Source: Micromonospora sp. CB01531 (GTDB taxonomy: Bacteria; Actinomycetota; Actinomycetes; Mycobacteriales; Micromonosporaceae). Taken from it: a stretch of DNA of 64,000 nt. A program made the position numbers and the translations under genes. Numbering within the stretch: position 1 is the stretch's first letter; each line of letters begins with the position of its first letter. This document shows positions 1-8,488 of this stretch, piece after piece. Under the pieces are notes generated by a model. The model saw nothing but the letters and a program-made list of their open reading frames with translations. It did no database searches and was not told the origin of the DNA. The stretch lies in assembly GCF_001905095.1 (NCBI RefSeq), contig NZ_LWLS01000072.1:248001-312000 (forward strand), read 5' to 3'.

Positions 1-550
1 GGTGGCCGAGCCGGCGCAGTTCCGCCCCGACCAGGCGGGCGCCCTCCTCGTTGGCCGGCAGCACGGCGTCCCCCCGGTGCCGGTGCCGGCCGACCAGCGC
101 CACCCGCCCGCCGGTGGCCACGTACGCGGTGAGCCGCTCGTCGAGCAGCGCGTTGACGCCCTCGTCGTGGTAGCCCGACCCGGCCAGCACGATCGCGGCC
201 ACCTGCTGGGCACGGAGCAGGTCGACGTACTCCAGCTCGCGTTCCGGGTCGCGGTAGCTGTTGCAGATGATGACCAGCCGGCCCTGCTCGGTGGCGACCC
301 GCTGCAGCCCCCGGGTCACCTCGGCGAAGTACGGGTCGGAGACGTCGTGCACCACCACGCCGACCACGCTGCGCTGCGGCCGGGCCAGCAGCTGGGCGTG
401 CGCGTTCGGGACGTACCGCAGCTCGGCGACGGCCCTGAGCACCCGCTCGCGCAGATCGTCCGCGACCGGCTTGCTGCTGCGGTTGATCACCCGCGACGCG
501 GTCGCGGGGGAGACGCCCGCCCGGCGGGCGACGTCGGCCAGCGTCGCCAT
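1..550 (-). CDS. LacI-family transcriptional regulator (5' part, runs off the left edge)
   Basis: The visible 183 residues begin MATLADVARRAGVSPATASR, the helix-turn-helix of LacI-type repressors (residues about 1-22), followed by the hinge region VPNAHAQLLARP. The start of the periplasmic-binding-protein-like effector domain follows (VGVVVHDVSDPYFAEVTRG, then LVIICNSYRDPERE). The ATG start gives the canonical family N-terminus. The effector-binding half is outside the window, so the ligand, probably a sugar, cannot be guessed. The gene is transcribed in the same direction as the injection-system operon and lies 95 bases beyond that operon's last gene. Its own promoter should be in that gap. 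It marks the left boundary of the injection-system locus. Confidence 0.93.
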   Translation of the reverse strand, partial: MATLADVARRAGVSPATASRVINRSSKPVADDLRERVLRAVAELRYVPNAHAQLLARPQRSVVGVVVHDVSDPYFAEVTRGLQRVATEQGRLVIICNSYRDPERELEYVDLLRAQQVAAIVLAGSGYHDEGVNALLDERLTAYVATGGRVALVGRHRHRGDAVLPANEEGARLVGAELRRLGH

Positions 551-645
551 ACCACCCCTTTTCCTACCCGGTCGAGAGGTTACCGCAGGATGGTCGGGAA
601 AGCCCTTGCCTGATCGGCGGACGCCGACCTCCCCCCAACCCCGCG

Positions 646-1416
646 TCATCGGGACGGGACGGCGGGTCGGGAGGTGGTGGCGGTGGTCCGCACCGCCTTG
701 ACGATGGCGGGGATGGAGCCGACCAGCAGGACCAGCGCCCAGACCGCCGCCACCACGGCGAAGACCAGCGCGCCGAGGTCGTCGGTGATGCTGACCAGGA
801 TCCCCGGCACCAGCCGGTGCAGGAACACCAGCACCACCGTGCAGACCAACGTGGTCAGTGCCAGCAGCACCAGGCCCTTGTTCTGCAGGAAGCGCGGTTG
901 GGCGAGCAGCAGCAGGCCGGCCCAGACCAGTTTGAGCAGCAGCACCAGGCCGAGCAGCACGGCCGCGTCGCCCACCGGGAAGAACCCCCACACCGCCAGG
1001 TACGCCAGCGTGCCGAACGGCGCCGCCAGGAACAGCGACACCATCACGGTCAGCTCGACGAAGGCCACGATCAGCAGGACCACCGAGACGATCAGCAGGA
1101 CGATCCCGAAGATCAGGGTGGCCACCCCCTGCAGCCGGCCCTGGATCCGGTCCGGCACCACCAGGCTCAGGCTGAACAGCCCGGTGGTCCAGAGCGCCAC
1201 CACGTCGATCAGCGCCAGGTAGCCGGTGCCCCGGCCGGCGGGCTCGGTGACCGTCCCGACGTCGCCGAGGTCCACGCCCAACTGCCCGGCGCTGTCCCGC
1301 AGCGCGCCGCCCGCGTCCCCGCCGCCGGCGAGCAGCGCCGCCCCCAGCTCCAGCCCCACCACCAGCGCCACCGCGAGCAGCGCCAGCAGCAGGAACGGTT
1401 TGCGCAGCTCACCCAT
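646..1416 (-). CDS. polytopic membrane protein, last gene of the injection-system operon
   Basis: A 256-residue protein with about six or seven hydrophobic segments (near residues 7-30, 70-90, 98-122, 125-150, 150-170, 178-200 and 212-238). The stretch of about 40 residues after the first segment is polar and Gly/Asp-rich. No enzymatic motif was found and I do not recognise the family. It follows the exported protein at 1459-1935 by 42 bases on the same strand, so it is probably the distal gene of the contractile injection operon. Its start is preceded by a purine-rich GGAGGGAGG stretch, a strong ribosome binding site. A role in membrane docking or pore formation is possible from context only. 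Confidence 0.75.
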   Translation of the reverse strand: MGELRKPFLLLALLAVALVVGLELGAALLAGGGDAGGALRDSAGQLGVDLGDVGTVTEPAGRGTGYLALIDVVALWTTGLFSLSLVVPDRIQGRLQGVATLIFGIVLLIVSVVLLIVAFVELTVMVSLFLAAPFGTLAYLAVWGFFPVGDAAVLLGLVLLLKLVWAGLLLLAQPRFLQNKGLVLLALTTLVCTVVLVFLHRLVPGILVSITDDLGALVFAVVAAVWALVLLVGSIPAIVKAVRTTATTSRPAVPSR

Positions 1417-1458
1417 GACGTGCCTCCCTCCCTGGCGCGACCCCGGCCGTCCGTCCGA

Positions 1459-1935
1459 TCAGGACCTGGCGACGGTGACCGTGCATCCGCCACCTCCCGG
1501 GCAGCTCAGGGCGACCTCGGTAGCCCGGTCGACGGCCACCTTCGCCACCGCCGTGCCGTCGTCACCCGGGCTCACCTCGTCGCGGACGGTGACCTCGGCG
1601 TCCCCCGGCGCGGGCGCCGACACCTCGAACGACGCCGGGCTGCGCAGCACCAGGGTGCGCAGGCCGCCCGGGTCGGCGACCCGCAGCAGGCAGCCGGTGC
1701 GGAAGGTGACCACCGCGCCGTCGGGGGACGTGGTCGGCGGCGCGGCGGGCGGCGCGCAGGCGACGGTGACCGTGGCCGGGTCGACTGTGGCGGTGCCGCC
1801 GCCCAGCCCGCTCAGCCAGCCCGGCCGGGCGGCCGGGTCCCCCCGGTCGTGCCGGCCCCCGCCGACCGCGATCAGGTAGAGCGCCACCAGCAGCCCGGCC
1901 AGCGCCGCCAGCAGCACCTTCTGCCGCCCCCTCAT
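1459..1935 (-). CDS. membrane-anchored or secreted small protein of the injection-system operon
   Basis: A 158-residue protein starting [20 protein letters not shown]: a positively charged start and a hydrophobic helix, typical of a signal anchor. A Gly/Pro-rich stretch follows, then a beta-rich domain of about 100 residues with two or three cysteines (VACAPP, TGCLLRV, LSCPGGGGC) that could form a disulphide. A longer in-frame ORF starts at 2037, inside the upstream gene. I chose the ATG at 1935 because GGAG stands 7 bases before it and the signal helix then starts at residue 1. The family is not recognised. Context suggests an extracytoplasmic accessory of the injection system. Confidence 0.7.
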   Translation of the reverse strand: MRGRQKVLLAALAGLLVALYLIAVGGGRHDRGDPAARPGWLSGLGGGTATVDPATVTVACAPPAAPPTTSPDGAVVTFRTGCLLRVADPGGLRTLVLRSPASFEVSAPAPGDAEVTVRDEVSPGDDGTAVAKVAVDRATEVALSCPGGGGCTVTVARS

Positions 1936-2000
1936 GGCCGATCTCCGCTTCGCTCCGACCCGCCCTGAGGGGCGCTCCGTCGGATGATTTGCTCGCTCAT
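1932..2000 (-). CDS. 22-codon bridging mini-ORF between two injection-system genes
   Basis: This ORF ([20 protein letters not shown], then Arg-Pro-stop) starts at an ATG whose last bases form the stop of the upstream gene (ATGA at 2000-1997). It ends in a TGA that overlaps the ATG of the next gene (ATGA at 1935-1932). The DNA contains GAGCGAAGCGGAG, reminiscent of short intergenic repeats of Micromonosporaceae (from memory, not checked). It is either a genuine micropeptide or, more likely, a translational coupler that carries ribosomes from one gene to the next. Too short for homology arguments. Confidence 0.35.
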   Translation of the reverse strand: MSEQIIRRSAPQGGSERSGDRP

Positions 2001-2920
2001 GGCTGGATGAGCTGGCTGAACCGGAGCTGGTCGACACCGGCGAAGTACCGGTCGGTGCCCTGCGTCTTGCTCACCGCCACCAGGGTGACCTGGTGGGTGC
2101 CCTTGCTCAGGGTGAGCGTGCCGACGTCGATCCAGTCGGTCTTCACCACGGTCGGGCTGAAGCCGAAGAAGGTGTCGCCGACCTGCCGGCCGTCCACCAG
2201 GAAGATGGTGTTGGCGTAGTCGAACGAGGTGGTGCGCACGGTGGCGAAGCGCCAGGTCCCGTCGACCGGCAGGTCCACCGTGACGGTCACCCGGTCGCCG
2301 ACCGTCCGACCCTGGAAGAACAGCTGGGCGTCGCCCGACCAGGTGACGAGGCAGCAGTTCTTCTGCTCGACCACCGTCGCCGCCACCGGGCCCGCCGACT
2401 GGACCACCGCGTCCGGCACCAGGCTCTCCGCCTCCAGGGTCACCTCCTGTGCCCGGGGCGGCGGAGGCGGCGGGTCACCGCCGCGGGTCACCAGCCAGCC
2501 GACCACCCCGGCCACCACCAGCACCAGCGCGGCCGCTGCCGCAAGCCATGGCCACAGCGGGCGCTTCGGCGGTACGGCGGCCCGCACGTCGTAGGTCACC
2601 CGACCGCTGGAGCGGGAACTCTCCTCGGGTGCGGTGTTCGCCGAGTACGCGAAGCCGGTCATGTCGTAGCGCCGGGGCGGGGTGCCGGGCGGCACGGTGA
2701 GCCGGACCAGGAAGGAGACCGAGCCCTGCCCGGGCACCACCCGCTGCGGCTCGGCGACGGTGAACCAGGCGCGCTGGCTGCCCTCGCCGGGCGCCACGTC
2801 GAAGACCACGGTGTCCGGTGCCGTGCCCGGGTTGGAGACGGTGAAGGTGAGCTCGCCGCTGTTGCGGGCGTCCAGGGTGAACTGCTCGGCGGCGGCGACG
2901 ACCGCCCATTCGGTGGTCAT
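1997..2920 (-). CDS. CIS-associated single-pass membrane protein with Ig-like and carbohydrate-binding-like domains (CisA-like architecture)
   Basis: The 307 residues divide into three parts. Residues 1-115 form an Ig-like beta-sandwich ([50 protein letters not shown]). One transmembrane helix follows ([20 protein letters not shown], near 125-145) with a Pro-rich tail. The C-terminal 145 residues look like a CBM6/CBM35-type galactose-binding-like domain ([43 protein letters not shown]). The gene overlaps the tail-protein-I gene by ATGA. The layout (inner domain, one helix, outer lectin-like domain) resembles CisA, the protein reported to link Streptomyces CIS particles to the membrane. Orthology is inference. 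The outer domain could bind cell-wall glycans. Confidence 0.75.
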   Translation of the reverse strand: MTTEWAVVAAAEQFTLDARNSGELTFTVSNPGTAPDTVVFDVAPGEGSQRAWFTVAEPQRVVPGQGSVSFLVRLTVPPGTPPRRYDMTGFAYSANTAPEESSRSSGRVTYDVRAAVPPKRPLWPWLAAAAALVLVVAGVVGWLVTRGGDPPPPPPRAQEVTLEAESLVPDAVVQSAGPVAATVVEQKNCCLVTWSGDAQLFFQGRTVGDRVTVTVDLPVDGTWRFATVRTTSFDYANTIFLVDGRQVGDTFFGFSPTVVKTDWIDVGTLTLSKGTHQVTLVAVSKTQGTDRYFAGVDQLRFSQLIQP

Positions 2921-3477
2921 GACGGCTCCTCTGGGGACGGCACGGACGGCGGGGACGGGACGGCGATGACGATCTCGGCGGTGACGATCTCGGCGGTGAC
3001 CGCGGCCGGTTTCTCCGCCTCGACGATGCGGGTGATCACGGCGAGCTGGTCGGCGGCGGCCGGCGGCACCCGGACCACCACGTGGAACGGCTGGTCCGCC
3101 GGCTCCTCGAGCAGGAAGCCGCTCACTCCGGTGGCCAGTTCCAGCGCGGTGCGCATCCCGTACGGGGTGCCCCGCCAGCGGGCCAGCAGCGCGCCGTGCG
3201 CGACGAGGTCCCGTAGCCGGCCCACCGGCAGCGGCAGTGGCGCGTCGGCCCGGGGCGCGGCGATCACGTGGTCCATCGCCACCCAGCGGGTCAGGTACGC
3301 GACGAAGCCGTCCCGGGTCCGGTACGGCGCGAAGAGTGCGTCGACGTCGGCGAGCACCGCCTCGTCCGGGGCGTGCAACGCCTCCATCACGTCCAGCAGC
3401 GCGCCCAGCACGCTGCCCGGCCCGGCGGCCCGCTGGTACGCGGCGGGCAGCAGCCGCTCAATCGCCGCTCGGCGCAT
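2917..3477 (-). CDS. phage tail protein I-like baseplate protein
   Basis: A 186-residue protein starting [20 protein letters not shown]. It contains [20 protein letters not shown] and [20 protein letters not shown], matching the tail-protein-I family (P2 gpI-like, TIGR02242 type) found in contractile injection systems. The middle carries the usual [19 protein letters not shown] motif. The C-terminus is Pro/Ser-rich. The start overlaps the end of the baseplate-J gene by 20 bases, and the stop overlaps the next gene by ATGA. Its job is expected to be in baseplate wedge assembly, next to the J-like protein. The family is fairly clear; its structural position is inferred. Confidence 0.85.
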   Translation of the reverse strand: MRRAAIERLLPAAYQRAAGPGSVLGALLDVMEALHAPDEAVLADVDALFAPYRTRDGFVAYLTRWVAMDHVIAAPRADAPLPLPVGRLRDLVAHGALLARWRGTPYGMRTALELATGVSGFLLEEPADQPFHVVVRVPPAAADQLAVITRIVEAEKPAAVTAEIVTAEIVIAVPSPPSVPSPEEPS

Positions 3478-6154
3478 CCTGCCGCACCACCTCGATGTCG
3501 TGCTCGCCGGAGCAGAGCAGCCAGGTTCCGGGCACGGTGACCACGTCGGCGGTGGCCTGGTTGGCGCTGGCCGTCCAGTCGGCCGCGTCGCCGCTGCGGT
3601 ACACCCCGCGCTCCCCGCCGGCGAGGATCAGCCGGGCGGCGCCATCAGCGCCGGCGGACGGCACGGTGGCGGCGATCGCGTCGACCGGGACGAATCGGGT
3701 CCGGTCCCGCAGTGGCAGCCCGCAGTTGACCATGACCGGCTGCCACTGCGGCTGGGCGGCGAGGGTGTCCAGCCGGACCACCCCGCCGCTCTGCGTGGCG
3801 GCGACCGCCAGGGTGCCGCTGAACGCCAGGTCCCGGCAGGTGCCGCCGATCCAGCCGGCCTGCACGGCCTGCCACTTGACGTCCGACTCGAACAGCCGGG
3901 TGCGGTGGCAGCCCTGGCCGGGCTTCCTCGGGTCCGGCTCGCCGGCCCCGCACCACAGCAGGGTCGCCGGGCCGTCGTACTGCACCGCGAGGACCCGGTT
4001 GTCCACGTTGGCCAGGCCCACGTGGGCGAAGGTGCCGGGGCGGCCGGCCGCGGTGGACAGGTAGACGCCGAAACCGGCCTGGGCGGCCACCGCCACCCCC
4101 GGGGCGCCCCGTTCGGAGACGAACGCGCGGACCGCGTAGAAGCCGCGGTCGGCGTCGGCGGGGTCGACCAGGATCTGCAGCGGCACCGCCCCGGGCAGCA
4201 GGGAGACCTCGTACAGGCCGGCGTCGGTGGCGAGCAGCAGCGCACCCGCGCCGTCCCGGTCGATCCAGGCCAGGTCCTGCACCCGGGAGTCCAGGTCGGT
4301 CAGCAGGGTCCAGGTCTCGCCGAGGTCGGTGCTCAGGCGGACCCGGGAACCGCCGGAGTCGCGGGCGGTGACCACGGCGACCGAGCCGGCCCGGGGCACG
4401 ATGCCGGGGCGTACCGGGGCGGGGGCGGGAACCACCCGGACCACGGTCTCGGCGTCGAAGCGGCCGGCCGGCTCCCAGCCGGCGCCGGCGTTGGTGGAGC
4501 GGAACAGCACCGGGCCGCGGCCCGCGTACCAGGTGCCGGGCTGGTACTGGTCGACGGCGACGGTCCGGACCTGCGCGTCGGGCGCCTCGTCGACCACGAA
4601 CCGGACCGACTCGACGTACCGCACGCCCGGCTCGGCGTGCTCCAGCATCCGGTACACGTTGGACGCCCGCAGCGGCTCACCGAACACCCAGCCGGTCGGG
4701 TTGAGCGGGGTGGGCAGCGGGCTGAGCGTCTGGTGCAGCCGGTCGTGGATGCGGCGGCGGACCGCGTCGACGTCCTCCTCCCGGCGGACCACCACCCGGG
4801 CTCGGATCGACACCGCCTTGTAGCGGGCCCAGCCGGCCCGGACCGCGGTGCCCAGGGCCCGCCGCCGGTCCAGGTCGGCCTCCACCCGGCGGCGGGCCTC
4901 CTCCACCTCGTGCTCGCGCAGCACGTCCACCGGCAGCCGGCCGCCGGGGCGGGCCTGCTCCGGCACGTACGGCACCAGCACCACCTCGACCTCGCCGGGG
5001 CGGGCGAAGCTGTAGACGGCCGCCCGGGTGAACGCGCGGGCCCGGGCCACCGCCCCGGAGCCGGCGGCGAGGATCTCGTAGTCGCGGGCGGTGACCGCGC
5101 GCTGCTGGGCGAAGAACTCGTACGGCCCGCGGGTCAGTGCCGACTCCAGCGACTCCAGGTCCCGGCCCCCGCCGGCCGGCTCGGGGTTGTCCACCCGCAG
5201 CCCCGGCAGCGGGTCGCGCAGGCTGGTCAGCGTCCCCGCGGCGACGTTCCCGGCCGGCCCGCCGCCGCACCGGTACCAGAGTCGGATCTGCCGTCCGGCC
5301 GGCGGCACCGCCGCCACGGTCACCAGGCCGCGCGGGGCCCGTCCCGCCGCGCCGGGATCGCCGCCGGCCGGGCCGCCGTCGGATGCCGGGCCGGGCGCCC
5401 CCTCGACGCCCGGCCCGGTCTCCGGCCCGGCCGGCGGGCGCAGGTCCAGCGCGGGGGCGAAGGTGACCACCCCGGAGGCGCGGTCGACCAGGTAGACCTT
5501 GGCCTGCGGGCCGGTGCCGGCGAAGCTGTCCACCGGCCGCCAGATCTCGTACGTGCGTCCCTCGTGCTCCCGGGCGGCCGCGCCCAGCTCCACCGAGCCT
5601 GCCGGCACCTCCACCCCGAGCAGCAGGTCCAGCGCCTCGGCGGTCCGGGTCAGCGGTGCCCGGGCCGCCCGGAACACCTGCCCGGCCTGGCCGGTGCCGA
5701 CGCCGAGCAGTTCCGCCTCGACCGGCTCGCAGTGGTGCATGCGTACGGTCACCTCGGTCTCCCCCTCGGGGAGCAGGGCCGGCTCGGTGCTGACGAAGAC
5801 GATCGGCCGGGGGTCGGCGCCGCGGGCGGCGGCGACCCGGGTGCCGGCCGGGACGCGGACCGTGCCCTGGTCCGGGCCGGTCCGGCTGAACCGGACGTCC
5901 GCCCAGGCGGCCGTGGGCGGGTGCCGGGTCACGCCGAGCAGGTTGAGGAACGCGACGTACGCCTTCTCCGGCAACTGGTTCAGCCGGTAGATCATCACCT
6001 CGGTGAGGTACGCGAACGCCTCCAGCAGCGCCATGCCCGGGTCGTGCGCGGAGAGGTCCGTCCAGTCCGGGCAGGACCGGTGGATCCGTTCCCGCGCCTC
6101 GGTGACCAGGTCGAGGAAGGCGCGGTCGTCGAGGTGCGGCACGGGCAGCGTCAT
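3458..6154 (-). CDS. baseplate J-like wedge protein fused to a C-terminal beta-propeller
   Basis: An 898-residue protein. The N-terminal half carries baseplate-assembly J-like features: MTLPVPHLDDRAFLDLVTEA, DWTDLSAHDPGMALLEAFAY, RLNQLPEKAYVAFLNLLGV and, near residues 350-460, VTARDYEILAAGSGAVARAR. From about residue 480 to the end the sequence changes to repeated BNR/sialidase-type blades (FRSTNAGAGWEP, LSTDLGETWTL, GVYRSGDAADW), indicating a beta-propeller. The ATG at 6154 overlaps the stop of the gp25 gene (ATGA); a longer frame starts at 6265 inside that gene and was rejected. The fused propeller may serve as a fibre-like receptor or scaffold domain. The Pro/Gly/Ala-rich segment near residues 225-290 is probably a flexible insertion. 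Confidence 0.88.
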   Translation of the reverse strand: MTLPVPHLDDRAFLDLVTEARERIHRSCPDWTDLSAHDPGMALLEAFAYLTEVMIYRLNQLPEKAYVAFLNLLGVTRHPPTAAWADVRFSRTGPDQGTVRVPAGTRVAAARGADPRPIVFVSTEPALLPEGETEVTVRMHHCEPVEAELLGVGTGQAGQVFRAARAPLTRTAEALDLLLGVEVPAGSVELGAAAREHEGRTYEIWRPVDSFAGTGPQAKVYLVDRASGVVTFAPALDLRPPAGPETGPGVEGAPGPASDGGPAGGDPGAAGRAPRGLVTVAAVPPAGRQIRLWYRCGGGPAGNVAAGTLTSLRDPLPGLRVDNPEPAGGGRDLESLESALTRGPYEFFAQQRAVTARDYEILAAGSGAVARARAFTRAAVYSFARPGEVEVVLVPYVPEQARPGGRLPVDVLREHEVEEARRRVEADLDRRRALGTAVRAGWARYKAVSIRARVVVRREEDVDAVRRRIHDRLHQTLSPLPTPLNPTGWVFGEPLRASNVYRMLEHAEPGVRYVESVRFVVDEAPDAQVRTVAVDQYQPGTWYAGRGPVLFRSTNAGAGWEPAGRFDAETVVRVVPAPAPVRPGIVPRAGSVAVVTARDSGGSRVRLSTDLGETWTLLTDLDSRVQDLAWIDRDGAGALLLATDAGLYEVSLLPGAVPLQILVDPADADRGFYAVRAFVSERGAPGVAVAAQAGFGVYLSTAAGRPGTFAHVGLANVDNRVLAVQYDGPATLLWCGAGEPDPRKPGQGCHRTRLFESDVKWQAVQAGWIGGTCRDLAFSGTLAVAATQSGGVVRLDTLAAQPQWQPVMVNCGLPLRDRTRFVPVDAIAATVPSAGADGAARLILAGGERGVYRSGDAADWTASANQATADVVTVPGTWLLCSGEHDIEVVRQDAPSGD

Positions 6155-6582
6155 GACGTTCCCTCCTCGCCGTCGTCGGCGGGCAGCAGGTCGACGGAGA
6201 AGACGAGCTGGCCGGGGGAGAGGCTGGCCCGGACCCGGTAGTCCAGCCGGATCACCAGCCGCCACGGGGCGTCCGGGTCGGGGCCGGCGTCCACGTCGAT
6301 CACCTCGACCCGGGGCTCCCAGCGCCGGATCGCCTGCCGCACGTAGTGGATGGCCAGGCCGGCGGTGGTGTCGTCGTTGGGTGCGAAGACCAGCCGGTGC
6401 AGCCGGGAGCCGTACCCGGGGCGCATCAGCCGCTCGCCCGGCGTGGTCGACAGCAGCAGGTACAGCGCCTGGCGGACCGTCTCGTCGCCCTCGGTCATGG
6501 CGAGCCCGCCGGCGGCGGTCAACGCGAGGCCGCCGGTGCGGCCCGCGTCGAAGCCGGCGCCGACGAAGCGGAAGGCCCTCAT
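6151..6582 (-). CDS. gp25-like baseplate wedge protein
   Basis: A 143-residue protein of the T4 gp25/'lysozyme-like' baseplate family. The central GDETVRQALYLLLSTTPGER plus LMRPGYGSRLHRLVFAPND block is the family signature. It is followed by AIHYVRQAIRRWEPRVEV and a short beta-rich end. In contractile systems this protein joins the wedge to the sheath and helps set off contraction. The length fits the family. Start and stop both overlap neighbours by ATGA (PAAR-like gene before, baseplate-J gene after), so translation is probably coupled. The N-terminal extension of about 25 residues (MRAFRFVGAGFDAGRTGG) precedes the conserved domain. Confidence 0.92.
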   Translation of the reverse strand: MRAFRFVGAGFDAGRTGGLALTAAGGLAMTEGDETVRQALYLLLSTTPGERLMRPGYGSRLHRLVFAPNDDTTAGLAIHYVRQAIRRWEPRVEVIDVDAGPDPDAPWRLVIRLDYRVRASLSPGQLVFSVDLLPADDGEEGTS

Positions 6583-6917
6583 GCGTCCGCCTCCAGGAAG
6601 CTCTGCCGCGGGTCGCGGGCGGTGTGGTGGACCAGCCCGGGCGGCGTGCCGTCGGTCAGGCCGTCCAGGTGGGACAGCACGATCCGGTGGCCGTCGACGC
6701 GCAGCCAGGTGCTGTAGCCGACGGTCACCTGGAGGGTCTTGGCGCAGGGCTTGATCGTGGGGCCGTAGTTCGGGCAGGCGGTGATGTCCCGCCCCTCTGG
6801 GTCGGTCGCCACCAGCACCGGGACGCCCTCGACGGTGAGCCATTGTTGGGAGGCGCGGTTGGCGACCCGGCCGTCGTGGTCGCAGGTGATCAGCGAGTCG
6901 TGGTGGATCCAGCGCAT
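6579..6917 (-). CDS. PAAR-like spike-tip protein
   Basis: A 112-residue protein beginning MRWIHHDSLITCDHDGRVAN, with a conserved-looking core ACPNYGPTIKPCAKTLQVTV and the end LSHLDGLTDGTPPG. Several Cys and His residues (HH, C, C, C, H) and the Gly-rich beta character suit a PAAR or DUF4280-like, metal-stabilised tip that caps the VgrG-like spike. Its place directly after the spike gene and before gp25 fits Afp10/PAAR in other injection systems. Both ends overlap neighbours by ATGA. The reading frame continues upstream far into the spike gene; the ATG at 6917 is chosen for the overlap and for the natural N-terminus. The PAAR assignment is by context plus motif, not a full match. Confidence 0.7.
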   Translation of the reverse strand: MRWIHHDSLITCDHDGRVANRASQQWLTVEGVPVLVATDPEGRDITACPNYGPTIKPCAKTLQVTVGYSTWLRVDGHRIVLSHLDGLTDGTPPGLVHHTARDPRQSFLEADA

Positions 6918-8488
6918 CAGCCACCTCCGTGGGCGCGGGCGAGGGTGCGGGCCTGCGTGGCGGCGGTGTCCGCGTCCTCGGCCGCGTCGGCGTGCAGGAA
7001 GTCGACGGTCCGGGCGCGGACCACCATGGCCCGGCCCGGCGCGGAGAGCACCAGGTCGCCGGCCGCGTGCACGGTGGTCAGCTCGGGTCGCAGCTCCACG
7101 AAGCTGCCGGCGTCGGTGGCCAGGCGCAGGGTGCGTCCGTCGTCGTCGATGACGATCGACTGGCCGGTGCCGGTCCGCATCGACCAGCGCCGGGACCGCC
7201 CGCCCACGATCCCCGCGTCGTACGGCTCGACCGCCCCGAAGAGCGAACCGAGCACGACACCGGCGGTCGGTTCGCCGCCGGGCAGCGCCACGAGCACGGT
7301 GTCCTCCGGGTCGGGCAGCGCCACGATGCCCTTGCCCCGGCCGGCGCCCGGGCAGACCACGGCGAGCCAGCCGGCGTCCAGATCCCCGTACGCGGGCAGC
7401 GTCACCCGGGCCCGGCCGAGCCGGTCGGGGTCGTCCACGTCGGTGACCGTGCCGAGGGTGACCGTGGCCGGGGCGGGCGCGGCGGCCGGCGGCGGCTCCG
7501 GCGGGACGGTGGAGAACCGGGTCAGGTGGCCGTTCGCGTCGACCGTGTGCACCACCTCGGTGAGCACGTACACCCCGGCGACGGGCGCGGGCACGCCGGC
7601 CAGGGCGATCCGTCGACCGGGGCGCAGCGCGGGGTCGCCCTCGGCCGTTCCCTCCGCGGTGACCAGCGCCGCCACCCGCGCGTCCAGCCCGGCCTGGGCC
7701 AGCGCGGCCAGCTCGTCGTCGCTGCGCCCCGGCTGGTCCACGGCGGTCCGTACCCCGTCCGCGCCCACCTCGCCCGGCTCGGGACGCAGCGGGATGCGCC
7801 GTCCGGAGCGGGCCGCGTCGACCTGCTGGCGCAGCGGTTCGGCGCGCTGCGGATGCCAGCCGAGGGCGGCGCACTCCGCGCCGGCCCGGTCCAGGTTCTC
7901 CGCGACGCGGAGCGCGTGGACGGTGTCGCCGAGGGTCAGCGGGACCGGCTCGCCGTAGCCGTCGAGGGTCAGCAGCCGCAGCCGGTCGTCGTCCACGGCC
8001 AGGTGCAGGCCGGCCCGGCCGGCGACCTCGCGGAGCAGCTCCAGGTCGCTGTGCCGGTGCTGGAGCAGCCGGTCCAGCCGTGGCCCGTCGGTCTCCGCGT
8101 CGACAGTGAGCCCGAGGTCGGCGCAGAGCACCCCGGCCAGCTCGGCGGCGGTCACCGCCTCGAAGACCCGAAGCTCCTGTCGCTTGCGCAGCCGGTGCAG
8201 CGGGTCGTACGCCCGGATCCGTAGCAGGGCGACACCGTCGGCGGCGTACTCCACCTCTACGGCGGTGACCTCGCCGGTGAACAGGGCGCCCGGCTGGCCG
8301 TCGAGGCGCAGGTCGAGGTTGGCGCCGGGGCGTACCGGGGGGTCGAGGGCGGCGGTACCCGGCCCGGCGGCGAGGGTGAGCTCGCACTGGGTCGGCTGGT
8401 CGAGGCGGGCGGCCACCCGGACGCCCCGCAGCCGCCGGGGCTCGGCCAGCGGGGTGCCGTCGATCGTCACGGTGGCGGCCCGGTTCAC
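6917..8488 (-). CDS. VgrG-like spike protein (gpD plus gpV/gp5 type)
   Basis: A 523-residue protein with two modules. Residues 1-320 resemble late-control D/gp27: SARGs such as VRPGANLDLRLDGQPGALFT, AYDPLHRLRKRQELRVFEAV and TAAELAGVLCADLGLTVDAE. Residues about 340-440 form the OB-fold of gpV/gp5 (VTLGTVTDVDDPDRLGRARV, LPDPEDTVLVALPGGEPTAG, VVLGSLFG). The C-terminal 80 residues are a short beta-rich repeat (TGQSIVIDDDGRTLRLATDA) leading to the spike. It would form the central trimer at the baseplate, carrying the PAAR-like tip encoded next. GTG start; its first bases overlap the stop of the 40-codon mini-ORF upstream. Confidence 0.92.
   Translation of the reverse strand: MNRAATVTIDGTPLAEPRRLRGVRVAARLDQPTQCELTLAAGPGTAALDPPVRPGANLDLRLDGQPGALFTGEVTAVEVEYAADGVALLRIRAYDPLHRLRKRQELRVFEAVTAAELAGVLCADLGLTVDAETDGPRLDRLLQHRHSDLELLREVAGRAGLHLAVDDDRLRLLTLDGYGEPVPLTLGDTVHALRVAENLDRAGAECAALGWHPQRAEPLRQQVDAARSGRRIPLRPEPGEVGADGVRTAVDQPGRSDDELAALAQAGLDARVAALVTAEGTAEGDPALRPGRRIALAGVPAPVAGVYVLTEVVHTVDANGHLTRFSTVPPEPPPAAAPAPATVTLGTVTDVDDPDRLGRARVTLPAYGDLDAGWLAVVCPGAGRGKGIVALPDPEDTVLVALPGGEPTAGVVLGSLFGAVEPYDAGIVGGRSRRWSMRTGTGQSIVIDDDGRTLRLATDAGSFVELRPELTTVHAAGDLVLSAPGRAMVVRARTVDFLHADAAEDADTAATQARTLARAHGGG

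Noticed and set aside
2093-6241. 1382-codon open frame on the plus strand
   Set aside because: It is antisense to the baseplate-J gene and its neighbours; composition (Gly, Arg, His, Gln-rich) is that of a GC-bias shadow and no domain is recognisable.
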